A stretch of DNA of 64,000 nt from Lentinula raphanica (GCA_027919835.1 JANVFP010000018.1:682001-746000), one strand, 5' to 3'. Positions 37,220 to 50,508 are shown, counted from the stretch's first letter. Program-made: numbers and translations. Notes: generated from the letters alone by a model not told the origin.

Positions 37220-39870
37220 TTACGTCGAAGCGGTCAGAAGATGGCTATGATACTGAGCAATGGCTTCTTCACAATCCATTTCCGAATCATCGAATGGTGT
37301 TTGTTGGATAATGTGTTGTGCTTGGCGTGCTGGGTCTTGTGTTTCTGGAAACTCAGAGGCAGACCCAGTGGTACTCGAGGAGTTCGTAGTGGCTTGAGGC
37401 AACCACTGTTTTTGCCATTCAATGACTCTGGGATGTGCGAAGATACTACCAGAATCAAAGCGTAAACCTTCGGGATTTTCGGAAATGAAAGAAATCACAT
37501 ACGCTGTCGGACTGAAGTTGACTATCTCCAGCTGCTCTAGAGTGGTCGCGCGAGACAAAGCAACGTATGCTAAGGAAAATTAGTTTGGAATTCATGGCGA
37601 AGAGAACTGAACAGTGTTTTACCTTGTCCTTTTTCAAATACCCTTCTCAAGTCGACTTTGACTCTCTCTAGGGTCTGACCCTGTGATTTATGCATCGACA
37701 GAGCCCATGCCAAGATCAAAGGAACTTGGACTCTTTTGGCTTCTACATTTCCGAGGAAACCCTCAACGGTGAAGTTTTCTGGTGAACAGAGAAGCAAATT
37801 CCCTGAGGTGAACTGAACAAGGGGCCATTTCTCGTCCCTTGTGAATTGTTCGGAGTTAAGGGCTTCGAATCGAGGTTCATACTCAACTCGAGGCCGTTTT
37901 GCGGGGACAGAATCATCTGATGCTCTGTTGAAATCGCCGACCTGTTTCATTTCCACGACTTTGATGTGTTCTCTGAGAGCTTCGTGTGTGGTCTTGAAGC
38001 CGATGACTTTGCCAATGGAGCCGTTTACAAGACACCCTTGGATTACATTCTGTGGGTCGAGATCTCAGATATTATTGTGAACTATATGAAAAAAAGACAT
38101 ATTACCGTGACCAACATCACCTGCGCTCCTACCTGATTGTACTCCGTCAGATGATGGCGGGGCTACCCATGCTTCCACACTGAACATACCTTTAGTGTAA
38201 CCTCCGGTAGTGCCACCTGATCATTGAGTAAAGCCACCGCTTGTTTTTTGTCTATCAGTTCGCCGTGCACATCTACGCCTCGGCAATCCATGCTTTTGTA
38301 GACAACGGATGGACTCTCCAGCTCGTCTAATTTACGCTGATTACAGTCCTGTACTTCTTGTTTGGTAGCAAACCTGTGACACAAAATCATAAAGGACATT
38401 TAGCAATGGCAGTTAGATATTCAAGACCTACAGATGGCAAGGATCTATTCCATCTGAGTAGATTATGGGCCGTTGAAGAGCATGGAGTGCTTTTTGGTGG
38501 GCATTCGAGAGTTTACCAACTCTCATTGCGCCTAAGATGTCAATGAAAGCTGCGTGTCAAGTAGATTGAGAAGTTGAGTGGGATGAACTGAAGGTTACAT
38601 GCCTGGATCTCGCTGACGAAAGACGTGGGTCAACAGGACAACTTTCTGGATGGAACAGGACCATGACTTTGAATCAAAAGCAAAAGTAGACGGCATTTGG
38701 AATTCGTTGCTTTTGTCCGGAACAGGTGGAAGTTGGAAGAAATCACCGGAGATAACGAGCTGGAAGGAGAATTAGATCGTCAGACCTGGATATGATGTGT
38801 GAGCGGTTTAGATACCTGAATGCCTCCGAATGGTTCGAGGATGTTATTTCGAACTATACGACCTATCATGTCCTACATTGTCGAAGTCAGTAACAATGAA
38901 TCCTTGTGATTACATGAAAGACCTACGAGTTTGTCAAACAGCCTGCCATCTATCATCGATACTGATACTTTCAATGAGTAACACGCTGTCTGAGTTGAAG
39001 AAGACGTGACATACTTTCGTCAATCACTAGAACGTCGGTTTCTTTCCATCTCAATCTGGCGTGAGTAGATCCAGCAATTCTCTTAGCGAGTTTCATGGTT
39101 GGCTCCCTGCCGAGTCCTATGCCAGCCCAGGAGTGTATCGTAGACCCTTTGATGTTTACACCTGGTTTATCCTTGAGTCGCAATTTAGATTTCTCCTCAA
39201 GGCATCTCGTACCTGCAATCCCGGTACTTGCAGTCACAGCGACTATCTTTCCCATTGTCCGTAGAGATTTGATGATTTCCCGCAGAAGAACAGATTTTCC
39301 CGTACCTGTATAAGGACATTGAGTATGGTAGCGGTTCGGTGAGATTATAAGCACCTGCCTGCAGGCCCCGTAAAGAAGACGTTGCCGCCCGCTTTAACCG
39401 TCTCCAGTACCTGTCTTTGTTCTGAAGACAATTGGATGGAGTTGCCTGGAGCATGGTCCGGTGGAACCGAGTCCGCAATCGCTGGTTGCAGATTCCCAGT
39501 GCTAGTACTTGACGAAGCATTGTTCATTGAGCGAGCTAGCATCGGAGGTAGCTCCTCTCCGTGAGTCAAGGGATTTGGGTAGCGAGCGAGTGGTTCGTTA
39601 GTGGTAGGATCATCTGGTAGCCAGCTAGTAGTAGCTTTGAGTATGTTGATACAGTATTCAGCCTCGGCGCGCGAATTGAATCCATCCTGGCTGAAATGAT
39701 GCTGAGATCAAATTAGGAGAGTTGCGATGGCTTCCAATGAAAATTCTAACCCCTGCAAGCTTTTTGAAAGCGATTGGTAAATAAAGGATTCGATATGTGA
39801 GGTAGCGCACCTCATCCAGAACCCCTTCCACTCGAGGGCCTTGTTTCCCTATCACTACGTAGTATTGCAT
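37220..39870 (-). CDS. PIF1-family 5'-3' DNA helicase A, with RNase H1-N/viroplasmin-like start
   Basis: Start MQYYVVIGKQGPRVEGVLDE (ATG at 39868-39870), then an intron and DGFNSRAEAEYCINIL. This resembles a shortened RNase H1 N-terminal/viroplasmin hybrid-binding module. The helicase core follows: [35 protein letters not shown] (Walker A split by an intron), [20 protein letters not shown] (Walker B), GDFFQLPPVPD, FRQRD, GSIGKVIGFKT and [20 protein letters not shown]. It ends with the motif VI region VNVALSRATTLEQLEI. The stop is at 37220-37222. All SF1B motifs are present. It would act on G-quadruplex, telomere or mitochondrial DNA as other Pif1 proteins do. It is head-to-head with helicase B. 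Confidence 0.9.
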
Positions 39871-40460
39871 TTGATAATTTTATGCCAAGTGGTCAATTGA
39901 AAAGAGAAAGGAGAAAGGAGAGGGGCATGAAAGCTCGATAGTTCAAGGAGGTGGTGGTGCAGAAAAGGAGGCGATGAGTCATGCCGCTCGTGGCTAGGAA
40001 CCTCGTGATCGCGATCGCCACAATTCAAGTTGGAAATTCACAAATGAATTTCTCTTTGTGAACTCCCAAGTGGTCAACCGGCGTATTCGAGAGGAACTGA
40101 CTGTATATGCACTCGAAGAATGCCGAAAGCCTCAAAGAAAAGCTACTACGCTGTCTGTGTAGGTAGAGAGGGCCCCAGAATCTATAACTCATGGGATGAA
40201 GTGCGTCTTCGGCGTTCAATGATGTCCACAGCTTTATCAATAACACATCCGACAGTGTAAGCAAAATGTAACGATCCACTCAAGGGAGTTCTGTACTACG
40301 ACGCGCTCACACGATGCATTGCAGACATCTCGCTATCCTGGTGCAAAGCACCGTGGATTCTCATCCTACCAAGATGCACAAGATTGGCTTGGTACACCCA
40401 CACTGTCATTATGCATAATACAGTGCAGCTTACTTTTGTGTTCCAGCACATGCTGTCTCA
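39871..40460. other. Bidirectional promoter between two PIF1 genes
   Basis: 590 bp between the two start codons, with purine-rich GAAAAGAGAAAGGAGAAAGG near 39898. No ORF of note. Shared control of the two helicases is possible. Confidence 0.45.
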
Positions 40461-42867
40461 ATGACTTCTCAATCGGGTCCTCAATCATCTACTAACTCAG
40501 ATTCCGACATTGAGATAGTTTCCTCAGGACCCATAACTCCAGAATTAACTCATTCATCATCGAAACAACTGCCGCCTTCAGGTTCTACACCGATATATGA
40601 TGACGATTCGGATATTGAGATTATTGACGCTCCTCCTTTGGGCGCCGAAGACGCGGCGCCAGTAGAAATCATTCTATCTCCGGAACAGAAGCAGGTGCTT
40701 AAGAAGGTGGAAAGAGGAGAGAGTGTATTCTTCACAGGGTCCGCAGGTGCGATCCACTTCAGTATCATTCCAGAATCCACTGATCCTTATTGATTTCTAC
40801 CTAGGAACTGGGAAGTCTGTCCTGCTTCGCGAAATCATTCGTCATCTCAGAAGCTCGAATAAGACAATCGCCATCACTGCCAGTACAGGTGCGACGCGAG
40901 TTTTGTTCGCGACGTACAGTATCCCTTCTCACTGGACGTATAGGAATCGCAGCTGTTAACATTGGTGGAAGTACTATTCACTCCTGGGCAGGTATAGGCT
41001 TGGGAGAAGAACCAGTCAAAACCTACGTTGGTAAATTCCGCGGTCAGAAGAAACTTCGGAACGTCTGGGACCGCTGGAAGAAGGTGGATGCCCTTATAAT
41101 TGACGAAAGTAAAGAGGCATCATCCTTGGCAATGACAAAAACCTGACTTGTTCGCAGTTTCAATGCTCGATGGTGTCCTTTTTGACAAACTAGTTCGCAT
41201 GTCTACCTCTGTTTCTAGCTTGATCTCATTCGTCTTTTGGGCAGGAATGCATCGGTCGAGAGCTGCGTGGATCAACGAGTCCTTTTGGGGGCATACAGGT
41301 TGGTAATCAAGCGAACATCTCAACGCACTTTAGTCTAACTCTTCCGCGATAGCTCATCCTCTCTGGAGATTTCTGTCAGCTTCCTCCTGTTCCCAACAAA
41401 CGAGATAGCAAAGCCCCACCAACTAGTATGTTTGCCTTCGAAGCTCAAACATGGAGCTGCGTGGGACAACCAGTCGTATTGAAGAAGGTTTTTCGGCAGA
41501 AAGATCAGGGTAAAGCACCAGAAGTTCTTCTGAACGAGAATGATCATAATGACCCATCCTGCAGAGTTTGTCAATATGCTAAACGAAATGCGATTCGGCG
41601 CAATGTCAGAATCTACTGTCAAGGCTTTCAAGGCCTTGAATCGTGCTGTGAATTACGAAGATGGCGTTCAACCTACAGAATTGTACGCAAAATTCCCGAC
41701 TTTCAATGCATATCGCTAACATCGCCTGCTGTAGATTCCCACATCGCGCTGACGTAGACCGCGCCAACAATGCACGCCTTTCCAGCTTACCTGGGGAATC
41801 ACATACCTATCGCGCAATGGATATTCCCGGAAAAGACATAGATGGGGTCCCATTGAGCTATGCGCAAATGGATCGTTTGTTGGAAAGGCTTGTTGTTCCG
41901 AAGTCAATCACACTGAAGGTAGGAATCGCCATGAGTCAGACTACAATTTCCATCTTCAACATATTGGTGTAGGTGGGCGCTCAAGTCATGCTAGTTAAGG
42001 TATGTCTATTGCATGCGTGGAACTGTTGATCACTTCTCACACGATGATAAAAGAACCTAGAGCAAGGCTCGTTGGTGAACGGTTCAGTCGGAGCCATCGT
42101 CGGCTTCAGCACTAGTAGACAGGCTCTCCGCAACGGAATATCCATTGCTCGGATTGAGTCTGGTCAGAATGCACCGTTCAACTCGACATATGAACCAGAT
42201 CAAGAAGAACAGGAGGAAGAGGATGCGAACAACCCATCCTCCAATGCTCGTATTTGGCCAGTGGTTCGCTTTACCAACGGAAGGGTGATGCTTTGCATCC
42301 CACTCGAGTTCACTGTGAACAGTCCGTTGGGCATTATGGAAGCACGAAGAGATCAGGTAACGTTGCTTCTTGAAACTCTTGTTGTTCGGAAATCTGATTT
42401 TCCATCACAGATTCCGCTTATCTTAGCATGGGCATTGAGTATACACAAGTCTCAAGGACAGACGCTGGAGCGTGTTAAGGTAGATCTCGGAAAAATATTC
42501 GAGAAAGGCCAAGGTTTGAGTTCGTGAATTGAGCATGTAGCCTTCAACTGACGTGTTACTGTCAGCGTACGTCGCGCTTTCACGGGCGACCAATATGAAG
42601 CATCTACAGGTCCTCAATTTTGACCATTCTAAGTAAGTGCAAAGACTAGATAGATGTACCCTCAGGCTGATATGAATGATTGTCCTCAATAGGGTTACTG
42701 CGCATCCCACCGTACTATCGTGGCATAATGCACATTTCTCTCGTGTACCAGTACACAGACTTTCTAAGCCAGTCGAGTCAGAGTACCCCACCGATGATGA
42801 AGCTGATGTTTTCGATGAAATGGATGATCCTGAGGTTGCGGCGATGTTTCATAAATCATACAAATGA
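40461..42867 (+). CDS. PIF1-family DNA helicase B, with acidic SIM-like N terminus
   Basis: A second PIF1-type helicase, divergent from A. The N terminus has two acidic-hydrophobic motifs, [10 protein letters not shown] and [13 protein letters not shown], which fit SUMO-interacting motifs; it lacks the module seen in A. The core shows [76 protein letters not shown] and, after an intron with donor [23 protein letters not shown]. It ends with [36 protein letters not shown] and [19 protein letters not shown]. The C-terminal tail is acidic ([15 protein letters not shown]). About ten introns; no disabling change was noticed. It converges with the WDR24 gene 60 bp away. Confidence 0.9.
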
Positions 42868-42928
42868 TAGTTAGTATGTCCATTGCCGGAATCCGTATAC
42901 TGTAGCGAAATGATTCTACTGTACGAGT

Positions 42929-45900
42929 TCATGGCTCTTTGGTGTCTTCTATGTTTGCAACCCAACAATGGTGACCACAGAGTGGAACAACACACGGATG
43001 ACCAAGTAACCTTGAGCGCGATACAGCCTCTGAAGGTTCTAAACCAGTTTCACTGGATGTATCTTGAATGCTAGTCGTGCTCATACTTTCATCGTCTGTG
43101 CCAGCAGTACTTGCTGTGCTCGCAGTACTTCTGGTGACTTCGCTCGTTGTAGTGAATACTCGGGCTGATTTGGTGTGCGCTGAGGAATCGTCCGAAGCAT
43201 GGGGTGGTATTTCCATCATCGGTCGAGTCCCGTAATATCTTCGATAGCATGAATGATGACCTCCATGGCAGCAAATCGAGCATTGGAACATTATACCGCG
43301 GACAGGGAGGCGACTACCAGAAATCAGTATCACATCGAGCCCATACAGAGCTGATACTCACCAGATAGCACACGTGATAGAGGTTCTACAATTAGCACAG
43401 TAGGAGTATTCTGCGGTGACAGATGACTTGGGAGAACTGATGAAAGCTTTCCTGCAACGCCCGCAGGCAGTATAGATGATAGTTTCGACCAAAGTGGGTT
43501 TTTGTATGTCTTCGACTGGAACGTTCTTTCTGACATATGATGCACAAGTGAATAATTGTAACCGAGAAAGTCGTTCTAGAATCAGGTGGGTGAAAACCAG
43601 ATGCTGCTACATCGACAGTCACGCGTACCGATATAGCTCTCAATAAACATCATTTGTCGTAGTTTGCTAATGGATAGCTCTTTAGGAACAATGATGGCCA
43701 GCATAGCGCACATTTGGATATCACCCTAAGAGGAATGCTTTAGTTGTGTTCTTAGAAACTCTAAATGGACGTACGTTATCAGCTATGTCTTCAAGCTTCT
43801 GTTGTAAGAGATCCCATACAATACTTCTCATTCTATGTTCCTCCTCTTCAACTATATCACTGTGCCTCTGAGTCCGAATTACAGATGTAAGAGCTCCTCC
43901 GTCCACTCCACCCCCTATCGTCTCTGAAGGCATCGCCGTCTTCTGTTTATGTTCTTGTATAGATACGCTTCGTAGATTTTTCACGGTTTCTTCAGCTTTC
44001 AGGGAAGCAACGCCTCCGTTCTGATCACCACGATACAAAGAATCCCCACCGGCAGTGACAGTGCGTATACTGCTGTGAGAGTCTTGCCGAACGAGTGGCT
44101 TTTGTTGAGAAGAAACAGACAGACGGCTACTACTCCTAACCGAAGAAGTAGATGCGTGCAAGGTGGCGCTCTGACTCCTGGATTTGAAAACTCTTTTTGT
44201 CGTTAAAGAGGTCGAACTACGTCTCATAAATCGACGGTTCGACAGAGTCATTGCTCGGGAGAGACTGGCATTAACACGATTTGAGGCTTCGCTATCAGTA
44301 GACCTCGGGGAAGCAGAATCTTCGTCGTCATCATCTTCATCGTCCTGTTCCCCTTCATTCCCTTTCCATTGATTCTGCCCAGCTACACGGGAGAGCGGAC
44401 TTGGATGTGATATTCGTGAAGCCACAATAGCTGGTGAGACACGAGTTTTCCGTTCCTCGTCATCGAAGAAGGTTTCTTTAGATTCAAGTTTTTCTTCGGA
44501 TGAGGGACTACTATCAGAATCGTCTAGTGCACCTTCGCCGACATGCTTCAAGCTCGAGCTGCTAGGACTAGCACTGTATGAAGTCGAAGGGCGTTGGTAC
44601 GTTGAGGGTCGTCTGGATGGAACGCCATTAATACCTAAATCTATAGAGCTCCGCCTTCCTAAATACCCAGGGAGCCGTCCAGTCATCGGCGTTATCGGAG
44701 GAAGCGAAGTCAGACCATGACGAGGTGATGTGTTATTGGATGACGAAGGGGTTGGGCGGTTCCTGCCTCCTGAAGTTCTGGAGAGACTCCGAGTGTAAAG
44801 TTGGTGGTTATAGATAGAGGAAGTTTTTTCAGAACCACGAGCAGACCTACTTCCCGGGCTGGATCTATTATCGGCTGGTAAGCCATAGGATATCACAGCA
44901 GGTGCAGAGACAGAATGGGTCATATTGTTCTTGAGAGTGGGTCGAGCTGGAGGATCAGGGATCATGTTGCTCAATGAGGCTCCTACTAATGTCCATATCT
45001 GTGCGGCTTCAAAGTGTCCCGCGTCTTCAGCAATCTAGGTGAAAGCTTTCGGTACACAGAAACAAGACGCTAACGATTTAACTCACTTGTGCATTGGAAT
45101 TGCAGATCTTTTGTCGGTCGTCACCCTCAATCACGTACGTTTTGGCAAGCTGAATGAAGGTCTGGAGCATTTCAGATTCCAAGCCATCAATCGTTCCAGT
45201 GATTTGAGAAGTATTTTGCAATGGAGGATCTCCCATTGCTTTTGGTTTGACGCCAGACCGTGCAGTTTGTTTGACTTCCGGCCGACTAATGGGGAGTTCA
45301 TAAGATTCAGTACGACGTGAAACGCGATCTGAACTGACATATCATCGTAAGGTACTTCCCAACGGTTGACTATGCTTGATACAAAGGTCAATGAGCCGGA
45401 CGCATCCAAGGTAAGAGATTCCCTAGGAATAGCATCTACGGGCTTTGTTGCATCTCGAAGATCGAGTTGGGAAAATGTTCCAGATCCATGTTGGGTCCAT
45501 ATTGTGTTCGAACTCCCGAAAGCAATATCTGGAATCGCTACCATTAGGTTGGGAGTATCTGCAAATATGGATGTCGACGAACCGGTACAACCTCCCTCAG
45601 TAGCACTTCCGTTAACACGCCATTTTGCTATCCAGCCTCTTCTTACATCCCATATTTCTGCCGCATCACCCACTCCATTGTCGTTTCCTTTGCTTCCTTT
45701 GTCATCTTTGTTCCGGGCAACTCTGTGGAAATCACCCAAGCCTAAACTGAACCCAGCTCCTGTCCTAGTTGTCATTCCCTGGCCCTGAGCCTCTTGGACA
45801 CTCCGCATCGAAGAAGTTCGAACTAGTCCTCTGGGCTGACTTGATAAGACAGAAGCAGAAATCGGAGCAGGACCTAGATCCGGGTTACTGCCCGAGCTGA

Positions 45901-47200
45901 AATCACCGTTCGAGATTACAGCAATCTCGCATTCGTATGAGGGTCGCCAGAGAACGCGGCGGACTTGAAAAGATGGGTGGAGCGTATACAACGGTTTGTG
46001 TGGCATATGGGAGCTTTTGTTGTTCGTGACTGAGGTTAGATCCCAGACTTTGACACAACGATCTAACCCTCCGCTGACAATCCAGCCATAACCGTTTCCT
46101 ATCGTTTCGGAGGTTGCGATACCTGAAGAACTAGTTGCAGTGGAGGTGCTGCACCAATCCAAAGAGGTCACTGAAGCAGCGTGGGCTACGAGGATACGGT
46201 CCAGAGATCCCCGCTGACCCATTTTCAGGTCCCATCTATGTAGTCAGAGAGAATGAATTCATCGAAAGCTCTAGTGGTTGTTAGTCCATCACCCACCTAT
46301 GAATGCAACCATTTTCCAAACCAACCACGGCTTGTAACGGAGACCATACGACGGGTGAGAACACGATTGTACGGATGCCTGTTGGATGACGAACTCGCAT
46401 GATAGACTTTTGGAACTCTCGCAAATCCTAAGAAGACTTGGTTCAAGATATCGAAAGCTCGTTCATATACAAAAGAACTGACCCATACGCGCAAATCTCC
46501 ATCAGAGGATCCAGTGATACAATAGTTTGAGACTACAGGGGAAATTGACAGAGCGTGAATGGATCGTATGTGATCCTTGGACTTGCGTTCTTGGATGTAT
46601 GCTCATGAAACTCGCCGCAAACTTTGCGTCGAAGGACGTACCGTATTTCGAGCCCGATTTATTAATATCCCACATGATAAGTTCGCCATTCCGCGCACTA
46701 GTCAGGATCTTGTTCTTGTACTCTGTACATGGTGTCGTCAAGCAGCGATGAGGAGCATTGATCAGAGATAGACGAACCTTCACGACACCAAGCCACACAG
46801 GTACTGCTACTGTCGATCTTGAGTCCCGTCCCGTCCCAGAAATTCCTCGACGCCTCAACTCGAAAGCCTCCTCTTCCGACTGCTGAAGTCTTGTACTGTA
46901 TGGAATCTTCTACTTCATTGATTTGCGATGAATCCAATATACGAAGGATCTTGAGAGCTGAACATTCCGCTTAATTGCGTATGGGGAGGAGAGATAAGCA
47001 TGTTTCCTACATTCTTTGCCAGTCACTACACATCTCGTGCCATCTGGGCTCTTTGATATTGCACCTCCGCCATTCGTACAAGCCCTTTGAAGGCGGACAG
47101 ATTGTGATGCTCCTTGGTATCCTTGAGTTCTTGGGTCGTAGAAGATATTAGCAGAGAGATTGGTCGAGTTTATTGTCAAATTCGGGCTATAAGCGCTCAT
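42929..47200 (-). CDS. RTC1: WDR24/Rtc1(Sea2)-like WD40-RING protein of the SEA/GATOR2 complex
   Basis: A subunit of the vacuolar SEACAT/GATOR2 complex that signals amino acids to TORC1. Start MSAYSPNLTINSTN (ATG at 47198-47200), then ALKILRI and WD40 blades: NKILTSARNGELIMWDINKS, TGSSDGDLRVWDLREFQ, SPLQAVVGLENGCIHRWDLK, HAASVTSLDWCS and GGLDRCVKVWDL. A very long Ser-rich, basic-acidic linker (43721-44974) follows. The C terminus is Cys/His-rich: LPVRGIMFQCSICCHGGHHS and LLGHPCVVPLCGHHCW, the zinc-binding RING typical of WDR24/Rtc1. Upstream TTG/GTG codons in frame were not taken as the start. Blade order and the end motif make the family likely; Rtc1 versus other SEA WD40 proteins is less certain. 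Confidence 0.85.
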
Positions 47201-47508
47201 GAACAAAGCAGGAACATGGAGGTTCACGTCCAAGTCTTAGTAACATGAGATGACCTATCACTCAGCACTGTTCATTGCACAATCTACATACAGAACCAAC
47301 GCAGGACGAAGCTACTCAAAGTCATGATGTACGAGGCGACATTTGAGGATTTTAGCAAAGGAGACCGCGGGACAGGATCATAAATGAACCTGCTGCGCTG
47401 GTCAGGCACTTGCTCTTTCCAAGAGAGCAAGAACTCTCAAGGAAAGCCGTGCAGATATATTTTCGTATGAATGTACAGGTACAATGCAGATAACCATAGG
47501 TACACTGA
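47201..47508. other. Spacer between RPS14 and WDR24 genes
   Basis: 3' flank of RPS14 and promoter of the WDR24-like gene. No further feature. Confidence 0.4.
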
Positions 47509-48259
47509 TCACAAACGACGACCGCGACGACCACCCTAACAACCATCACGGATAAGAAAGCTTGAAGATGCCTAAGGGAGTATACACATACCTTACGACG
47601 AGTAGAATCTGTGGGAACAGGTGTAACATCCTCAATTCTTCCAATACGCATACCAGCACGAGCCAGGGCACGGAGAGCACTCTGGGCACCGGGGCCAGGT
47701 GTTTTGGTGCCGGTTCCTCCAGTAGCACGAAGCTTGACGTGAAGAGCGGTGATACCAACTTCCTTGCACCGAGTAGCAACGTCCTGCGCAGCCAACATTG
47801 CAGCGTAAGGGGAGCTCTCATCACGATCAGCTTTAACTTTCATTCCACCTATGAACAGACGAACATATAATGAGCATAACACGGATGGCATAACAACCGC
47901 AGCACACGCACCAGTAACACGAGAAATGGTTTCCTTTCCAGACAGATCGGTGACGTGCACAAAAGTGTCGTTGAATGAAGCAAAGATGTGAGCAACCCCA
48001 AAGACGAGCTCACCCTCAGCGACCTGAGGACCGAGCGAAACTGTGTTTTCTTCTCTGACGACTTTTCCTTTCTTTGGGGCCTAGAAAGATATCAGTACTC
48101 GTTTTTGGGCAGTTGCGGTTTGATTTGTGTCCTTCCAAACCGAAAGTCATCCAAAACCAATCCTATCAATCCAGCACCATCCATGAGTTCCAGCGAGTCT
48201 GATTCCAGCAGACTATCGGCCTGCCATCTCAGAACCGTTTCGGACAAGAAACTCACCAT
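47509..48259 (-). CDS. RPS14: 40S ribosomal protein S14 (uS11)
   Basis: A component of the small subunit platform. The first exon is only the ATG (48257-48259), followed directly by GTGAGT and a 176 bp intron (48081-48256). Exon 2 reads [19 protein letters not shown] and [20 protein letters not shown]. Later exons give [60 protein letters not shown] and [19 protein letters not shown]. The last short exon is GGRRGRRL, with the stop at 47509-47511. The sequence is almost invariant across eukaryotes, so the call is certain. A long first intron and a one-codon exon are common in fungal ribosomal genes. Confidence 0.98.
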
Positions 48260-48593
48260 TTTTTGTCGATCTTGTCTTGAGAATGAAAAGTTTAGTTGCG
48301 ACCAAGTCAACTATGAAGATTTCGAGAGTAAGCGCCTATTTTCTAGCGCCGAACGAAGTGGAGACGCCCTATTGGCGCCCGCATACTGTACTTTCCCCTC
48401 CTGTACAATTCTTGGCGAATGCACCAAGAGAACTGCAAATTCAACCCATCGAAGTAAATGGCATGTGAAGCATTCTCAAGTATGGTTAAAAGGTCGTTTA
48501 CAAGTGACATTGTGTACTACAAAAACGACTGCTAGATCGTGTAACAATGGTAAAATACATCGAGATAGATCTACGTAGAAAATGCCTTCACAA
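48260..48593. other. RPS14 promoter and 3' flank of the YSC84 gene
   Basis: 334 bp. Plus-strand ORFs here are antisense by-products. No RNA gene seen. Confidence 0.4.
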
Positions 48594-50508
48594 TCAGCCG
48601 ACAAGCTCAACAAAATTTGCGGGAAATATTCCCTTCCGGCTTTCGATTTTTCCCGTCCACCTTGAATGACAAACTCCGGATGAACATGAGATAGGAAGAC
48701 TAAAGATAAAACACCCACCAATCATCGGAGCTTTCACTCTTCTGTGTTATGATAATAACATCACCCTTCTTCAAAGATAAATCACCAGACTGATGAACAC
48801 ACATGTAAGAGTTAAAGGAGAGTATGTATCGAAGGAACATCACTGACCTCCACTCCATCGAAGTTGTATAATGCAATCGCACGAGCCACGCCCTCGTGAG
48901 GCGATAAAGGCTTGGAAAGTTCAGGTTTAGGAGCGATGTACGGCTGAGAATTGGCTACTGGGGACGAAATAGATATAGACGCCATTTGTGGGCTGATATC
49001 CGAAGGAACTGAAGTTGAGAATGGATTTGACGAGTAACGGCGAGTATTGGAGAAGGGGGATGGTGAAGCCATGCTCATCGATCGACCATGACCAATTGAT
49101 GGAGAAGAGAGATCCCCGAGAGAATCAAAAGGATCAGCAGGTGGTTTCTTGGAAGCAGATAGGCTCATCCGATTCGGCCTTCGTAAATCCTCTTCAGGCG
49201 AATAGTCGGAGTCAAATCTAGTACCAAAGTTCGACGTGGCAAAACCACCATCGACTTCTCCACGAGGGATACTCATCGACATCGATCTTGACGATGTCGG
49301 AGCAGGCTTTGAGTTGGATGAGTTCGTCCTGATATCAGACAGATCAGGACTGGATTCAAAATATGACCCGGAACCCTTGGGCTCCCCCCAAGATGCTGGA
49401 GGATAAGGAGCTTTCTCTCCTCCTTTCTTTGCCTTTCGCAGAATAGAGGCACTTTCTGCTCCAGGACTAGACAAACCTCCAAACACGTATCCAGAATCTT
49501 CTCTACTATCATTGATCCAAGTACGGGTACCTGGCAACCCAGTACAAGCCTCGAGTGTCTTGATCAGTGAAGATGCCCAAGGAGGTTGCTCTATCGATCC
49601 ACTGAGAAGTAGCTTAGCAGTGACCGAATCATTTTGATACGCCTGCACGTTAGCATCCTGTCGTTCGACGATGACTGATCCCTCGATCGATATACCGCCG
49701 AATAATCCTCTGGTCTTTGAATAACTGTACATTGCCGCGACCTTTCCGCTGCTATTGAGGGATCCAGAGGCTTCTCCGTTTCGTCCAAGAGGGCCGACAG
49801 CGATACTGGCATTGCCGCCAAGAGTAAGAGACCCTGCAGCCATGAACGATCTCTAGGAGTATATTAAGAAATACCCCTAGCCTTCGAGCAATATGATGAC
49901 TTACAATGGCCTGATACATGCAAATGAGCGTACGAACAACGTGTGAACGACGACGTACTCACAGATCTAGAGTTCAAAACGACCAAAAAGTCTGTCATCT
50001 CTGCACCCACTTGACCACCTACACCTAGCCCTGCGGTTCCAATTGCGCTGGGAGCAGACCATGCTAGGAAATTCAGTTACCTTCTGCGAACGGTATGACA
50101 GTACTCACTTCCATCCGGTAGTTTGGCAATCACCACTCCACTATTTGAAGGACAATCAGCCTCGATTCTGATAGATAGGGAGCTTGAAGATACTCAACGA
50201 CCCAGCTCGGGCGCTGAAGAGAAATCCAGCCTAAGGATAACGATGTGTGTTAGTTTTCCTGATAGGAGACACGGGAATGACACTCACCTTGAACACACTG
50301 AAGATCGCAAATCCTTTCGCATTCTCGAGTACATGACGAGGTATTACACCGTCCAGACCGTTATTTCCGCTGTCAACAAATGATTTGACTGTACAGGATA
50401 CAGAGTTGTGAGCTGGTGTTATAGAGTGTAGATGATGAACTTACATATCTTGGCGGCTTTGGCACATTCTTTAGGAAGAGGTTGAGGAAGGGGGCTGTTG
50501 AGCTTCAT
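48594..50508 (-). CDS. YSC84: Ysc84/SH3YL1-type actin and lipid-binding SH3 protein
   Basis: Binds actin and phosphoinositides at endocytic patches. Start MKLNSPLPQPLPKECAKAAK (ATG at 50506-50508), then the SYLF/Ysc84 domain: LDGVIPRHVLENAKGFAIFS, FSARAGSGVVIAKLPDG, IGTAGLGVGGQVGAEMTDFL and GSLTLGGNASIAVGPLGRNG. A long Ser/Pro-rich linker follows. The C-terminal SH3 domain reads AIALYNFDGVE, SGDLSLKKGDVIIIT and SSDDW|WTGKIESRKGIFPAN, ending FVELVG at 48594-48596. The last splice uses donor GTGGGT and acceptor TTCAAG. Domain order and length match the family. Confidence 0.95.

Noticed and set aside
41690..41760. Stops in PIF1 helicase B suggesting a pseudogene
   Set aside because: An in-phase intron with donor GTACGC and acceptor CTGTAG restores [14 protein letters not shown].
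37220..42867. Helitron element suggested by PIF1-like helicases
   Set aside because: No HUH Rep domain is fused or nearby, and both helicases have many introns and separate promoters. They look like host genes.
47988..48578. Plus-strand ORF of 196 residues
   Set aside because: It overlaps RPS14 exon 2 and intron 1 in antisense and has no motif.
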